From assembly GCF_024679245.1 (NCBI RefSeq), contig NC_090180.1, forward strand, positions 12,747,507 through 12,811,506: 64,000 bases of DNA. The letters run 5' to 3'. The notes under the pieces were generated by a model. That model worked only from the letters and a program-made list of their open reading frames with translations, was not told the DNA's origin and searched no databases. Below are positions 38,831 through 50,809 of the stretch, one piece after another; the first letter of the stretch is position 1; every line of letters begins with the position of its first letter. The translations under genes were made by a program, and so were the position numbers. The DNA comes from Pseudorasbora parva (taxonomy: Eukaryota > Chordata > Actinopteri > Cypriniformes > Gobionidae).

Positions 38831-40094
38831 CCTTGATTAGCTGGTTTAGGCAGTAGCGCGCACAGACCTCTGTCCGGGGGGAAGATATCTTGGGGCTCAA
38901 TAGAAATCGCGTTCAGGGTGAGGGTGGAAATCCCCACTGGTGATCCATACAACTGGGTTCGGGTGTATTTAATTGGGGTTGGTGGCGCTAGACTCTGGCC
39001 ATTTCTCAATACAAAGTACGTAAAATTCTTACTTGTGTCTTTGGTAGTTCAGACTTGCCAGGTTCGACTCAGGAGACAGAACTCCAGAGGACGGGAGGAC
39101 ACAAGTCCGGTGATTCTGCAAATGTCACAGCAGTATTCTTGATTGTATCACTCAGCTTGTTCACACTCCGTTTATCTCTGTGTGTATATTTTAGGTTACA
39201 CTAAAACAAAATATGTCATAAAACACCACTCAACCTCTTCCTTTTTATTAAAAATAAGCATATTAATGGCCAAACAAATGTGGTTCAGACTCTGTTATTG
39301 AGCGCTGAGCCTGGACCTCACAACTGCGAAAACGTCATAGCCTATTGTTTAAATTTGCACTCTCTTTATAAATAAACCACAGATTTGAGCTTTAAATAAG
39401 TACATTCTCACCTGAAAAAATCTTAAAACTAGATTTTGTGACACATTAACAGTAGTATTTTTAAATGATGTGAGTTTTCTCATCCTCTATTGAAGCTTGC
39501 TAGTCAGTGCGAGATGCATTCTGGGATACCTGACTGTCTCAAGTCTGCTCAAGTCTCCTCTCGATGCATCCTTGATAAAAGGTGCGGAACAAGAACACAT
39601 CTGGGGATTTGAACTTGGCTAGATGTGAACTTTGAATTGAAACTTGGGCAGTGACTGATGATGTTTCACAAGTCCATGAGAACAAAAGTACAGACAAGAA
39701 CGCATATTGACCTCTGTAGGAGTTATTTTCTGTACAGTGGCTCTCCATGAACTGAGTTTGACATCCCTGATTTAGTAACGTTGAGTCAATGTTATATAGT
39801 GCTGTTTATGCTTTCTCAGGTTATAGTATATTTTGTATCATACTATATTTTATTTATTGACTATGCAAATACTAGCCATTAAATTTAAGCTAAATGGTTA
39901 TTTTTTATAGGAATAAAGCCTGGAACAAGATATAAACTTGCAGTTTTTTCATACTAAATAATACAATAGACAAGAAACCAAGGCAAAATTTCAAATTCTT
40001 ATACTAGTACTTGATTCTTATTGGTCAATCAGGTATGTGTTTTTAAAATGAATTACACGGAGCCTAATAATGTTCAGAAATAGTGTCAGTGCTT
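38831..40094. other. Intergenic DNA, nothing firmly recognised
   Basis: 38830-39150 is GC-richer and repeat-like, but I could not define its ends. The remainder is AT-rich. No gene seen. Confidence 0.4.
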
Positions 40095-40099
40095 CTTAA

Positions 40100-40839
40100 A
40101 CGGTTAGTTTACCCCAATTGAAATGTATATAATTAATAACTCACCCAAATGTCGTTCCACACTCGTAAGACCTCCGTTCATCTTCAGAACACAGTTTAAG
40201 ATATTTTAAATTTAGTCCGAGAGCAGATGCAAGTGTATGTACACTATACTGTCCATGTCCAGAAAGGGAATAAAAACATCATCAAAGTAGTTCATATGTG
40301 ACATCCGTTAGTTAATTAGAATCTCTTGAAGCATGGAAAATACATTTTGGTCCAAAAATCACAAAAACTACGACTTTATTCAGCATTGTCTTCTCTTTCG
40401 GTTTTGTTTTCGATCCTTCAAATGGTTGTGAATCAGCGTATTGATTCATGATTTGGATCGCCAATGTCACGTGATTTCAGCAGTTTGGCAGTTTAAAACG
40501 CAATCCGAATCATGAATCAATACGCTGATTCACAACTGTTTTAATCTTTATTTGAGGATCGAAAACAAAACCGGAAGAGAAGACAATGCTTAATAAAGTC
40601 GTAGTTTTTGTGATTTTTGGACCAAAATGTATTTTCCATGCTTCAAGAGAATCTAATGAACTAACTGATGTCACATATGGACTACTTTGATGATGTTTTT
40701 ATTCCCTTTCTGGACATGGACAGTATAGTGTGCATACACTTGCATATGCTCTCGGTCTAAATATAAAATATCTTAAACTTCCAAAGATGAACGGAGGTCT
40801 TTTAATGACATCAATTAAATTTTGGGGTGAACTAACCCT
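40100..40839. mobile_element. Complete 740-bp fold-back element, family D
   Basis: TTAA (40096-40099 and 40840-40843) flanks a long near-perfect inverted repeat. Arms of about 350 bp run from ACGGTTAGTTTACCCC and its mirror GGGGTGAACTAACCCT inward to the centre near 40470-40490. Paired blocks include ATACATTTTGGTCCAAAAAT and ATTTTTGGACCAAAATGTAT. Non-coding. Transcription through it would give a long hairpin RNA. Confidence 0.9.
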
Positions 40840-40844
40840 TTAAG

Positions 40845-42213
40845 CACCAAAACATTGCTGATCTAGAGGTAAGAACCGCTTGCGTCAGGCGCTGGGGGTA
40901 GGTTTACAGTGACCAACAAGACTAATAAACTTGCGACCGCCTTTTTTGAAACAGCAGCTAATCGAGCTAACAGCTGCTTGTCTATCTCAGTTTATCAAAT
41001 TATGGCAAGCTGAACGAATGCTTTGGATTCACTGTGTTTTGATGCTGATGTAGGATCACAAAGCCTGCACCGATGAAAGGCTTGTTCAAGATGCATCGGC
41101 ACTGTGCAGACCGATCGTAAACGACTCCTTATGCTTTTGAATCGCTCTTGCTGTTCTTTGATATCATACGCTGATCTGTCTGCGCAGCGCCAATTCATCT
41201 CAAACAAGCCTGGTGTGTTTGTGTTTCCCAATGCCTCGCTAGCGTTGCTGAGAAAGATAGATGAGACGTAGGCTATACAGTGACGTAAGATCTGGCTCTG
41301 TGGTGGCTCTCTAGCATGTGGAAAGGCAAATCGTCAGTTGAACCAACTCCAAACCGGCACTAGAACTGACTCTGAACTAGCACCCGTTTATGCTGATGGA
41401 AAAGGGGGTATCACAATGCATTAGAAAAGATCCATTGCTACTTCGGTTTCATTTCAGCTACAAATTTGCTGATTCTGCATCAGAACTCTAAAAGTCATCC
41501 GCACAGAAAGATGGCAAAAGCACACAAAGAGAATATGTGATCATGTTTCTCATTACCTATGCTGAGCTTCAGAATCAATGGCTTAGTGAGCAGCAGACGA
41601 ACGGAGGTTAAATCTGCAGGCCATCTCAGGGATCTGGTTGATTTTAATGCCACCTGGGTGAGGAGATGAAGCAGCATCAGCGCTGCAGAGGCCAAGCTCT
41701 GATCTCATCCCACAAAGATGACACAGCTATGCTCCCCGATGAGATGAAGATACACTTTGGCCCTGGGATGAGGAATCATGGGATCACATGGAAATACATC
41801 ACAGAAAAAAAGGCAGGAAATTTCTTATATCCAGACCAATCTTTCTATTTTAAGGTACAAAGTAAATATGACTCATTTTTTCACACCCAAGTGTGCAAAA
41901 GCCTTTTCCTGTTATTGCAATTTTATCCTTCTAGACCAATGCGTCCTGATGGGATTTTTTTTATACACAGAACACAATGGTTTATTAATTGTAAACTATT
42001 ACCATTTTACAGAGCTCAATGACATTTCAGATTTAATTTAGTAGAATAATCAACCCTGCTACAATGGAGCTCATATGTCACTAAACAAACAGCTTTAGCG
42101 ACATCCCCAAGATTAGTGAAAGCATTGCAGTTGCAAATCACATCAGTTAGAAGTGGGTGTGATTATTTTTTGTTTTATTTTCTAGATTGTTTGCTGAATG
42201 AATATGTAATGTT
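40845..42213. other. Intergenic DNA, nothing firmly recognised
   Basis: 41490-41820 is GC-balanced without known repeats. 40880-41420 contains repeat-like sequence of undefined ends. No splice-supported exon was found. Confidence 0.4.
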
Positions 42214-42216
42214 CTG

Positions 42217-42436
42217 GGGCCTATTGCACAAAACTAGGATAAGGGATTAAGCCGGGATATCTTGGTGATCTCTTCATCTGTATGCAAAATTTAGTACACC
42301 GCTGTCATGTAAACGTACCCTGAAGGCACACTCACACCAAGAACGATAACGATAACGAAAGATAACTGTATATTAGCAGATAAATTGAGCCAGGATCACC
42401 AAGACATCCCTTATCCTAGTTTTGTGCAATAGGCCC
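42217..42436. mobile_element. Small fold-back MITE (GGGCCTATTGCAC ends)
   Basis: GGGCCTATTGCACAAAACTA is mirrored by TAGTTTTGTGCAATAGGCCC, and the pairing continues inward through GGATAAGGGAT and the GATCACCAAGA blocks. CTG (42214-42216 and 42437-42439) abuts both ends as a possible 3-bp target duplication. Non-coding. Confidence 0.8.
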
Positions 42437-42607
42437 CTGGATGAAGATGAAGCAAGGAGGGACTAAAAGGCACTGCACTTACAAAAAAACTAAACAAAAG
42501 AGAGTAATCCAACAACAAGACAAGAAAAGCCACACAACAGTACACTAGGCACAACCAACAGCAGAAAAGGAGAAAATGAAATATGCAACTAACAAAGTGT
42601 CAAAACT

Positions 42608-42990
42608 TAGCCTGACGTGGTCATACTCAATTCTAGTCAGAATATGAGTCTGAAACTGCTCCATTGGGCTGTGATTATGGGACGTGTTTCAACTGAACCA
42701 AGAAAGACATCAACTGGATAGAACTACAACCAATCAGAGCAACGAAGCAACGCATTGTCAAATGTCAACATAGTTCAACTGCACTGTGTTGCCAAGTCCG
42801 CGTTTTTTTCACAGGTTGTTTTCTATGTCCGAGGGATGAAGCGACTATTATGTGATATATAGACCCGTGAGTGCGAATTTTAGTAGGCAACCTTGCCAAA
42901 ATTACACACATTTTACCCCCCAAACGCCATTTTTCCCCCGGAGAACCCCCCAAGAAGCTATTGTTTAGGGCTAGTAGTTGGCGGGAGGAA
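42608..42990 (+). mobile_element. TAGCCTGAC-ended element, family E, copy 1
   Basis: Begins TAGCCTGACGTGGTCATACT, contains CTACAACCAATCAGAGCAAC (as in family A), TTGCCAAGTCCGCG, and CTATTGTTTAGGGCTAGTAG near its right limit. A reverse copy lies at 63099-63580. The right boundary is not defined, and no target duplication was found here. Confidence 0.6.
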
Positions 42991-43085
42991 CTTTAGAGGA
43001 GACAAAAGTGAAAATTCCAGAGACTCTAACTAAGGAGAAATATCTGAGCACAGTGTGTGATGTTGTTGAGATCCTAAAACTTTAA

Positions 43086-43502
43086 AGGAACTGTATGTAA
43101 GAAATGCCTTTCAATTAATCATAAAATGGCCCTGATATGTCACTTGACATTAAGAAATCATGTTAATTTCAAATACTTATATTACTGACAACATAGTCCG
43201 GCCAGGATATTGTCATTTAAAAGTTGTTGTTGCAGCCCTCAACTGATGTTGATGTCGACATGTTGTGTTTTGGCCTGAAGCTCCACCCTCCACCGATCTA
43301 CCAATCACAAAGTCAGTAGTATTTCGGCATCCGGGTTGCCAGATCTGCTCTAGTTACCACAGGTGCAGCTACAAACGTTCCTGCTGGATCCTGCAGCCTA
43401 TCTGGCAACCTCAGGGGGGAGGGGGAGAGGGAGACACCGCTCTACAGTCATTTGAAAGTGATTGCAGTACCAGTTTTGGCCACAATCTTACATACACTTC
43501 CT
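43086..43502 (-). mobile_element. TTAA-flanked MITE, family C, copy 3
   Basis: TTAA (43082-43085 and 43503-43506) flanks AGGAACTGTATGTAAGAA ... TCTTACATACACTTCCT. It is a complete 417-bp copy in reverse orientation relative to the copies at 12654 and 37507. Confidence 0.9.
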
Positions 43503-43673
43503 TTAAAGGAGACCATTGTGAGAGTGTTAGAGTTTATGTCTCAGCAGACAATTGTGAGAAACAGGAGACTCAAGCGAAAGTTTCCATTTAATCTTGAACT
43601 AACCACATTTTTGAGAAATATTTGAGATGTTTAAGTTATCTCACGTTGGATTTTTCTTTCCTATGGGAATGGC

Positions 43674-43850
43674 TGCATCTGAAATCGCATATTCTCTTGA
43701 GTAGGCACTGATTTTGAATAATTAATTTCTTCACAAGCACTAAAAAAGTATGGTCTATATAATATGATTGTGTGTAGTATTGTGTGTAGTATGTAATCTA
43801 GACGTACTAGAGCCACCATGTTGTCAGTATCTTGTGATCTATAACTTTTT
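43674..43850 (+). repeat. Interspersed repeat with CTGAAATCGCATA start
   Basis: Shares the CTGAAATCGCATA..CTCTTGAG(T/C)AGG, TTTGAATAATTAA-like and AAAAAGTATG blocks with 50705-50800, and resembles 53560-53650. Only part of the element is identifiable. Confidence 0.5.
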
Positions 43851-43959
43851 TCCTCTTTATTTTTATATACTTAACAGATTTCTGAGGGACTGTAACTGTT
43901 TAATGATCTACAGCAATATAGAGCAAGCTTTGGTGAAAAGTAGTTAATTATCTGTAAGT

Positions 43960-44395
43960 GTAAAAGATTGGTGGAGTGGGGATTATGGTCTGGGGTTGTT
44001 TCTCAGGGATTGGGCTTGTCTCCTTAGTTCCAGTGAAATTAACTCTTAATGTTTCATCATACCAAGACATTTTGGACAATTTCATGCTCAAAACTTTGTG
44101 GGAACAGTTGGGGATGGTCTCTTCCTCTTCCAAAATGACTGCGCTGGATGAGTGAGGTTGATGTGGAAGAACTTGACTGGCCTGCACAGAGTTCTGACCT
44201 CAACCCGACAGAACATTGGACTGTGAGCCAGGCCTTCTGGTCCAACATCAGTGCCTGACCACAAATGCGCTTCAAGAAGAATGGTCAAAAATTCAGATAA
44301 ACACACTCCTAAACCTTGTGTAAAGCCTTCCCAGAAGAGTTGAAGCTGTTATAGCTGCAAAGGTTGGGACCATGCCATAGTAAACCCTATGGATT
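43960..44395 (+). pseudogene. Tc1-like transposase C-terminal relic
   Basis: The + strand reads GIMVWGCFSGIGL, then SYQDILDNFMLKTLWEQLG and FQND around the second catalytic Asp. After a short deletion it reads EELDWPAQSSDLNPTEH, followed by EEWSKIQINTLLNLV and LPRRVEAVIAAK. Stops and frameshifts occur in several places. The order and motifs are those of the catalytic half of a Tc1 transposase; the N-terminal half and the inverted repeats are not seen. Confidence 0.8.
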
Positions 44396-44666
44396 AAGAA
44401 TGGCAGGCATTCCGTATCTTTTTGCAAAATAATATCTTATTGTCACTGTTGTGTTCTATAGGTCATGGACATTTGTTTCTTTGTCTTTGGTTTCCTGCCA
44501 CTGATCAGTCACTATAGACACCTACGCTAATCAGCACATCTGTTTGTCTTTTAGTTAATCATTACTGTATATTTAAGTTCCTCACTTTATTCTGTTTGGT
44601 TGTTATTTGTGTTTAGCACACTTGCATGGCTTGTTATTCTGAGTTTGTCATTTAAATGCCCCGGCC

Positions 44667-45050
44667 TACTTGAACATTATTTCTGACCATGTCCATCCCT
44701 TTATGACCACAATGTACCCATCCTCTGATGGCTACTTCCAGCAGGATAATGCACCATGTCACAAAGCTCAAATCATTTCAAATTGTTTTTTTGAACATGA
44801 CAATGAGTTCACTGTACTAAAATGGCCCCCACAGTCACCAGATCTCAACCCAATAGAGCATCTTTGTGAGGTGGTGGAACAGGAGCTTTGTGCCCTTGAT
44901 GTGCATCCCACAAATCAATATCAACTGCAAGATGCTATCCTATCAATATGAGCCAACATTTCTAAAGAATGCTTTCAGCACCTTGTTGAATCAGTGCCAC
45001 GTAGAATTACGGCAGTCCTGAAGGTGAAAGAGGGTCAAACACAGTATTAG
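44667..45050 (+). pseudogene. Second Tc1-like transposase relic, D-x36-E type
   Basis: The frame YLNIISDHVHPFMTTMYPSS leads to YFQQDNAPCHKAQII and KWPPQSPDLNPIEHL. 36 residues separate the second and third catalytic acids. One in-frame TGA (44949-44951) replaces an expected Trp; the frame then continues ISKECFQHLVESVPRRI to a natural stop at 45048-45050. The N-terminal part is absent. The AGGTGAGTGTATATTA sequence at about 45073-45088 resembles a terminal repeat. This is a different family from the relic just upstream. Confidence 0.8.
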
Positions 45051-45880
45051 TATGGTGTTCCTATTAATCCTTAGGTGAGTGTATATTATATATATAATCT
45101 CTAAAACACCATAAAATAATTCACTGCCATTCAAAAGTTTATCAAGACAGGATTTATTTGATCAACAGTTCAAATTGTGTAAAAAATTACATGGCCACAT
45201 TCTTGTTTGTCTGGTGCATAAGGTCTCATGTAAACGTATCAGTTTTTAGAAAGATTTCATTCGCAGATTATTTCTGCTGCCCTATCCCTTTAAGTATCCC
45301 TCAGGAATTGATAGTAGTTATGTTGTAATTTCTACATTTCTAGGATGTTAAAAGTGCAAAGAGAACTAAATAAAACATTTTTGCAGTAAACTTAGTGTGT
45401 TCACACGACATACAGAGCGTTTCACGCTCATCTCAAGTCTCCAGGTGTTTACGGGTAAAACCGTACTCACTTTGCCATGACATATTCATATGGAGGGAGC
45501 TATTAATCACACAGTCAGTTCTTGTATACGGTGATGTTTTTCTTCTCAAAGTGTAACCGATGCTTTGCATACTTAACCATTCGATCAATATGGTACCTAT
45601 AGGAACAGCACCTTGCTGCAGCAACAATTAATTCATGGCTGTCTAGTTCAACATTGCATTGTGGTGAATGTGACTTCCTTTTAGTGCTAAAAGGCAGCAG
45701 AAGAAGCACCACTATAAATGGTTCTGTCGGACAAGGAGCTGATAACTCACTTTTTATACAGGTACAAAGAGTTCCTATAAGCAGAATAAATAGAAAACCA
45801 GTGCAAATAACAATTTCATTGGTTAATGCCGCATTAGTAGACAACTATGAAAAATTACCTTACTTAAAAATCAAAATGCA
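45051..45880. other. Intergenic DNA, nothing recognised
   Basis: Short frames near 45430-45880 occur on both strands without recognisable motifs. Possibly part of an old transposon, but no ends were found. Confidence 0.4.
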
Positions 45881-45884
45881 TTAA

Positions 45885-46225
45885 AGGGTTAATTCACCCA
45901 AAAATGAAATTTTACTCACCCTCAAGTCATCCTAGGTGTATATGACATTATTCTTTCAGACGATTTATTCTCATTATTCTTAAAGCTTCTTCCAAGCTTT
46001 ATAATGACAGTGAATGGCTGATCTGTTTTGAAGTCCATAAAAGTGCATCTATCCATCATAAAACTGCTCCACGTGGCCGAGGGGATTAATAAAGGCCTTC
46101 TGAAGCGAAGCAATGCATTTGTGTAAAATATCCATATTTACACAACTAGCCGTAGTTAAGAGTAACCCCTGACCTGAAGCATGACATATTGACGAACGTT
46201 TTGGAAGTGCAGAGGGGAGAGCAAA
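45885..46225 (+). mobile_element. Fold-back MITE, family F, left half
   Basis: TTAA (45881-45884) precedes AGGGTTAATTCACCC. The blocks GTCATCCTAGGTGTATATGA, GAAGCAATGCATTTGTGTAA and AGAGTAACCCCTGACCTGAAG match 31845-32931. The right arm is missing; the next element begins at TTAA 46226. Confidence 0.7.
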
Positions 46226-46229
46226 TTAA

Positions 46230-46540
46230 AGGGATACTTCACCGCTTTTTCATATTAATCTATGTTATTCCCTTAACTAAAACGAGTTGATACATCCCTC
46301 TCTCGTCTGAGTGCGTGCACTTAATCGCTCTGACGCGCGGTGACGATCTGATAGCATTTAGCTTAGCCCAGTAAGCCCAGTTCATTCACTATGGTACCAA
46401 ACAGAGATCAAGTTAGAAGTGACCAAACACCTCCATGTTTTCCCTATTTAAATACAGTTACACAAATAGTTGAACAACCTAGTGTGGTGACATAAAATAA
46501 AACGTGGCGCTTTTCTAAGCGGATTAAAAAGGAGAACTAT
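46230..46540 (+). mobile_element. TTAA-flanked element (AGGGATACTTCACCGC start), partial
   Basis: TTAA (46226-46229) precedes AGGGATACTTCACCGCTTTT. Further inside are CGCTCTGACGCGCGGTGACG and CATTTAGCTTAGCCCAG. The right end is not seen. Non-coding. Confidence 0.6.
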
Positions 46541-46635
46541 GCATGGCAGAACAGCACTTCTGAGAGTACTTTGACTTTATCAAAGTAAAAAGTCACGCCT
46601 GAAAAATCCTCCCTCACATCTCCCCCTCCCCCCTA

Positions 46636-46805
46636 TTGACAGAAATGAGAGAGGGAGGGAGCCATTTCCACATGTTTTGTACCCACGCACGGGGGATGGG
46701 AGATCACACTAAGAGCTCAGCGACAGCTGCTACAGGCACTCATGTAAACGGAGCTATGGTGAGCAATGTAAGTCTTTTAACTTCTCAAATTAATTTCTAT
46801 GAAAG
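46636..46805 (+). mobile_element. TTAA element, family Y, truncated plus-orientation copy
   Basis: From GAGGGAGCCATTTCC to CAAATTAATTTCTATGAAAG it matches, in reverse, the family Y copy at 47229-47580. It ends exactly at TTAA 46806-46809, where the large fold-back begins. Confidence 0.7.
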
Positions 46806-46809
46806 TTAA

Positions 46810-47989
46810 AGGGGTACTTCAGCGCTGGGAAGATGAATCTGTATTTAATCTGGGTCATCAATGTAGTAGAAATGTGAAATTATTTTTGAATTTGGTGTCT
46901 TCTAGACTGAGAAAAGATAGAAAATGTATTTTTGTCCCATGGGGATGAAAGACTACAATTCCCAGAATGCTTCACTGCCCTGTGAGGCCATTCCCAAAGC
47001 CACCGCTACTTGATTACTGTGACTGAGTTAGAGAACAGAGAAGACCCTGAAATTAAAAACTAAACGTGTGTGTTTAATATAATAAGTGAGTGACCGCGTG
47101 AGTGTCACAGCACTGAGCACTGACTGCAGGAGTGATGAGAGCTGAGGTAATCGCGACTACACTCGCGGCATACATTCACAACACGAGTTCAGTCTGGCGC
47201 GTTTCAGTTCATGCCTTTACAAGCTTAACTTTCATTGAAATTAATTTGAGAAGTTAAAAGACTTCCATTGCTCACCATAGCTCCGTTTAAATGAGTGCCT
47301 GCAGCTGAGCTGAGCTGTGAGTGTGATCTCCATCCCCTATGCGTGGGTTCAAAACATGCGGAAATGGCTCCCTCTGCTGGCTGTAGTCTTTAGCCTTTGG
47401 GCAAACATTCCTCTGATGATGCAAAAATCGTCAATTTGCATCATAGGAGGAATTTTTCCAGAAATAAAATGCATAAATCTCTTGTCTCAGGGGGATATGA
47501 GGGGGGAAATCACAATCATTTGAATATACTCCAGGGTTTCTACTGATACAAAGCCATATGCTAATCGCTGAAGTAACCCTTTAAGCTTGCAAAGGCATGA
47601 ACTGAAACGTGCCAGACTGAACTCACGTTGTGAATGTTGGCCGCGAGTGTAGTCACGATTACCTCAGCTCTTATCACGAGAGCTCATCAGCTCATTTATC
47701 TGATCCTGCAGTTAGTGCTCAGTGCTGTGATACTCGCGCGGTGACTCACTTATTATATTGAACAGACACGTTCAGTTTTTAATTGTAGTGTCTTCTCCAA
47801 TTCAGTCACAGTAATCAAGTTGGTGGCTTTGGGCATGGCCTCACAGGGCAGCGAAGCATTCTGGGAATTGTAGTCTTTCATTCCCATGAGAGTCTAGAAA
47901 GCACCAAATTCAAAAATAATTTCACATTTCTACTACATTGAGGACCCAGTTTAAATACAGATTCATCTTCCCAGCGCTGAAGTACCCCT
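46810..47989. mobile_element. Large fold-back element with about 415-bp arms
   Basis: TTAA (46806-46809 and 47990-47993) flanks AGGGGTACTTCAGCGCTGGG and its mirror CCCAGCGCTGAAGTACCCCT. The arms include AATTCCCAGAATGCTTC/GAAGCATTCTGGGAATT pairs and meet at AAGCTT around a central TTAA. A family Y element sits at that central TTAA. Non-coding. Confidence 0.85.
47229..47580 (-). mobile_element. TTAA element, family Y, at the centre of the fold-back
   Basis: TTAA at 47225-47228 and 47581-47584 bounds CTTTCATTGAAATTAATTTG ... CTGAAGTAACCCT. It shares the GGCTCCCTCTGCTGGCTGTA and CAGGGGGATATGAGGGG blocks with 52440-52733. Confidence 0.8.
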
Positions 47990-47993
47990 TTAA

Positions 47994-49264
47994 GGATAAA
48001 GTAGTATCACCATAAGGAGACATTTTATTATTATTTTCCTTATTGTATAAATACATTTTCAGATGATCATTTCAAGTTTACTTTTAAATAGTGACAAAAA
48101 TTTCTCTATATAAAAAAAGAAAAAAAACATATGCAAGAAATATGATATGCGCTGACAAATGACATATCCCTTCTGAATTTCCCAATGCTCGAGCACCCGA
48201 CTGCACTTCTAGAGCAATCTCTCCTTTCCAGCATTTGTGTTGGTGGTTTGTTTTGCTCGGCTCACTTGTGTATTTCTGTGTGAGTTTGAACAGCTGCGTT
48301 TCAGGTTTGTTTACTTTTCTTTGACAAGCCTGACTAACAGAGGCGCCGTTTTACTGAAACAGAGCCATTTGATGATTATATAAAAAGGGGATTCTTGGTG
48401 CAAAATGCCTTCTTGATTTGGTATTGGGCATCAGAAAAGGGCAATATGCTGAAGACGATTAGCTTCGCTCGACTATAGTCAGAAAACACATAGGAGCTAA
48501 AAACAACAAGGTATGGGCTACAAAGCAGTTCAATCACTATAGTCTTTGAGAACATACTGGTCTGTTTTGTCCCCTTTTCACTTACCAAGACAGTATTGTT
48601 GCGCAAAACATCTTATGCATGCAGTGGGTTTTGCCAACACTCCTGCATTTTATCAGCAAAATATAATTACGTCCTTTCTTTTCCAGCCAACACTTCTCTC
48701 TTATAATTTTAAACATGCAAAATTCAGCCCTATTTCATGCCTTGAAATCATTTCCCCTTGTCCAAACATTGGTCGTGTAATCCACACTTTGTGTTTCACG
48801 AGGCAGTCTGCAAAGTGCAGGTGCGGAGGATTAATTCCTGCTGCCAATCCAGAACACCCAGGGAGGATAGACCTTCACAACCTCGCCCTCACCTGAAGCT
48901 GGATATCATTATTATCCAGGATCAAGCCTGAGCATTAACCACCAGAAGGCATTTCTTGATTGAGTATTGACAATCCGCCGCTGCCTGCAACTTTTTTGGA
49001 TTGACTTGTTGTTAGGTGATGCCTGTCAAGGGATCAATTGAGCTGATGACAGGCGAGTATCTCGTATTTTCAACACACACCTCTCAGAGGTTAAATAATT
49101 CCATAGGCATGGTCTTAAACAATCTTTTTTAATTAATGCACTTTTCTATAATTACTGGAGAAGATTAGATTTTGTGACACTTTTTAACCAAAAAGAACCA
49201 TTCGATCACTATTCACTCACTCTTATATTGTTGCAAAGCTGTAAGACTTTCTTTCTTCTGTTAG
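47994..49264. other. Intergenic DNA with a candidate conserved segment
   Basis: 48550-49080 is GC-balanced and non-repetitive, with motifs such as TGATTGAGTATTGACAATC and GATGACAGG. No reading frame on either strand looks like a real exon. Regulatory function is a guess. Confidence 0.35.
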
Positions 49265-49268
49265 TTAA

Positions 49269-49657
49269 AGGGATAGTTCACCCAAAAGTGAAAATTCAGT
49301 CGTCATTTGATCACCTTCAAAATGAATCAAACCCGTATGAATTTATGAATTTCTTTCTTCTGCTGAACTGAAGAAAGAAGATATTTGAAATAATATGGGT
49401 AGCCAAACAGTTGATGTACCTCATTGACTTCAATATATATATATATTATAGAAAAGATTTATGAAGAGATTTATATAGCATGTAAATAAAAAATAAATAG
49501 CATGAAAGTCAATGGGGCCCATCAACTGTTTAGTTACTGACATTCTTTAAAATATCTTATTTTGTGTTCAACATCATAAAGAAACACATACAGGTTTGGA
49601 ACAATTTGAGGGTGAGTAAATGATGACAGAATTTTCATTTTGGGCTGAATTATCCCT
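49269..49657. mobile_element. Complete fold-back MITE (AGGGATAGTTCACCC type)
   Basis: TTAA (49265-49268 and 49658-49661) flanks AGGGATAGTTCACCCAAAAG and the mirrored end CTGAATTATCCCT. The arms pair (AGCCAAACAGTTGATG with CATCAACTGTTTAGTTAC). This is the same type that the hAT element split at 34-35 kb. Confidence 0.88.
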
Positions 49658-49662
49658 TTAAA

Positions 49663-50809
49663 AGCAAAAGAAGAAACTCAGAATAATGCTTACTATTTTC
49701 CATGCAACTAATGAATGGGGAACTGAGCTTTCAATCCTCAAAAGAAATTAAAAGTAGGCTACATAAACAAAAAGTGTCCAATTTACTAATGTGATATGAC
49801 TTCCTTTGACTGAATTATTATTTTTTTAATTGCTAATAATCACTGTTAATCTTCTCCAGTGTGTTGCTCTGCATCCAGATCATTGAATGAGTGAGTTGAA
49901 CTCGAGGACATGATCAGTTTATTGAGTGAAAGCATAAATCAAACTGTTTTTTGGGAAGAAAAATAAAATACAAGTTCTGATTCTACTATATACTATGTTT
50001 CGAATGATTTGAGGGTGAGTAAATGATGACAGAGTATTTACAGTATTTATGACTGATATACATTTAATCAAAGATGTTAAAGTTCACTATATATTTCCTA
50101 AATATTAAATAAATACAATAATCAAATGTCCGTGTGATTATTAATGAATGTAATCAGCATGTTTTCCCTATTAGTTTAGCATTATAAGCTGTGAGCATTA
50201 AACGTATGTGCTATGGAGACTGTAATGAGCTGAAGGACATCTGAGGGCAAATGCATTCAGCCTCTGTCAGCCCCCCTCCCCGACTCCATTACGCGGCTCA
50301 TTTTGATGTGGCTATAGCATCTAGTGAATTACAATTGGTGTTTGGATGATTGCATTGTTGGACAGAGATATGCTCATTGCCCGGTGATCCCAGCAGTAAT
50401 CAATATCCTTATGCAGACCTTCTCCGACTCCTGCATGTAAAACATTCCCAGCACACCATCTCCCATTCGCCCTAACATTCACTCCCTCAAAGACATCACA
50501 GCCCTGCGGCATCGACACAGCTGCTTGAAATCTGTCTTGTTTAACCTACACAAAAGTGGTCACAGCTTACATAGTGTTCATGTTTTTGAAAAGGTTTGGG
50601 CTAGTTGTCACAAGCTGTCACATACAAAATCAGATGGTGTGATAGTCGTTTGTTCCCCATTGGGACATATGTCCAAGTGAAATGTCTTCTTCTCGAAGAA
50701 AAACTGCGTCTGAAATCGCATAGCCTACTCTCTTGAGCAGGTAATTATTCTGAATAATTAAGCTATGACCGCTAAAAAAGTACATTATATATAGTATGAC
50801 TTACTTTGC
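49663..50809. other. Intergenic DNA with repeat fragment at its right end
   Basis: 50200-50520 is GC-balanced and non-repetitive. 49995-50040 carries a short MITE-arm fragment (TTTGAGGGTGAGTAAATGAT), and 50705-50800 the CTGAAATCGCATA repeat. No gene recognised. Confidence 0.4.
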
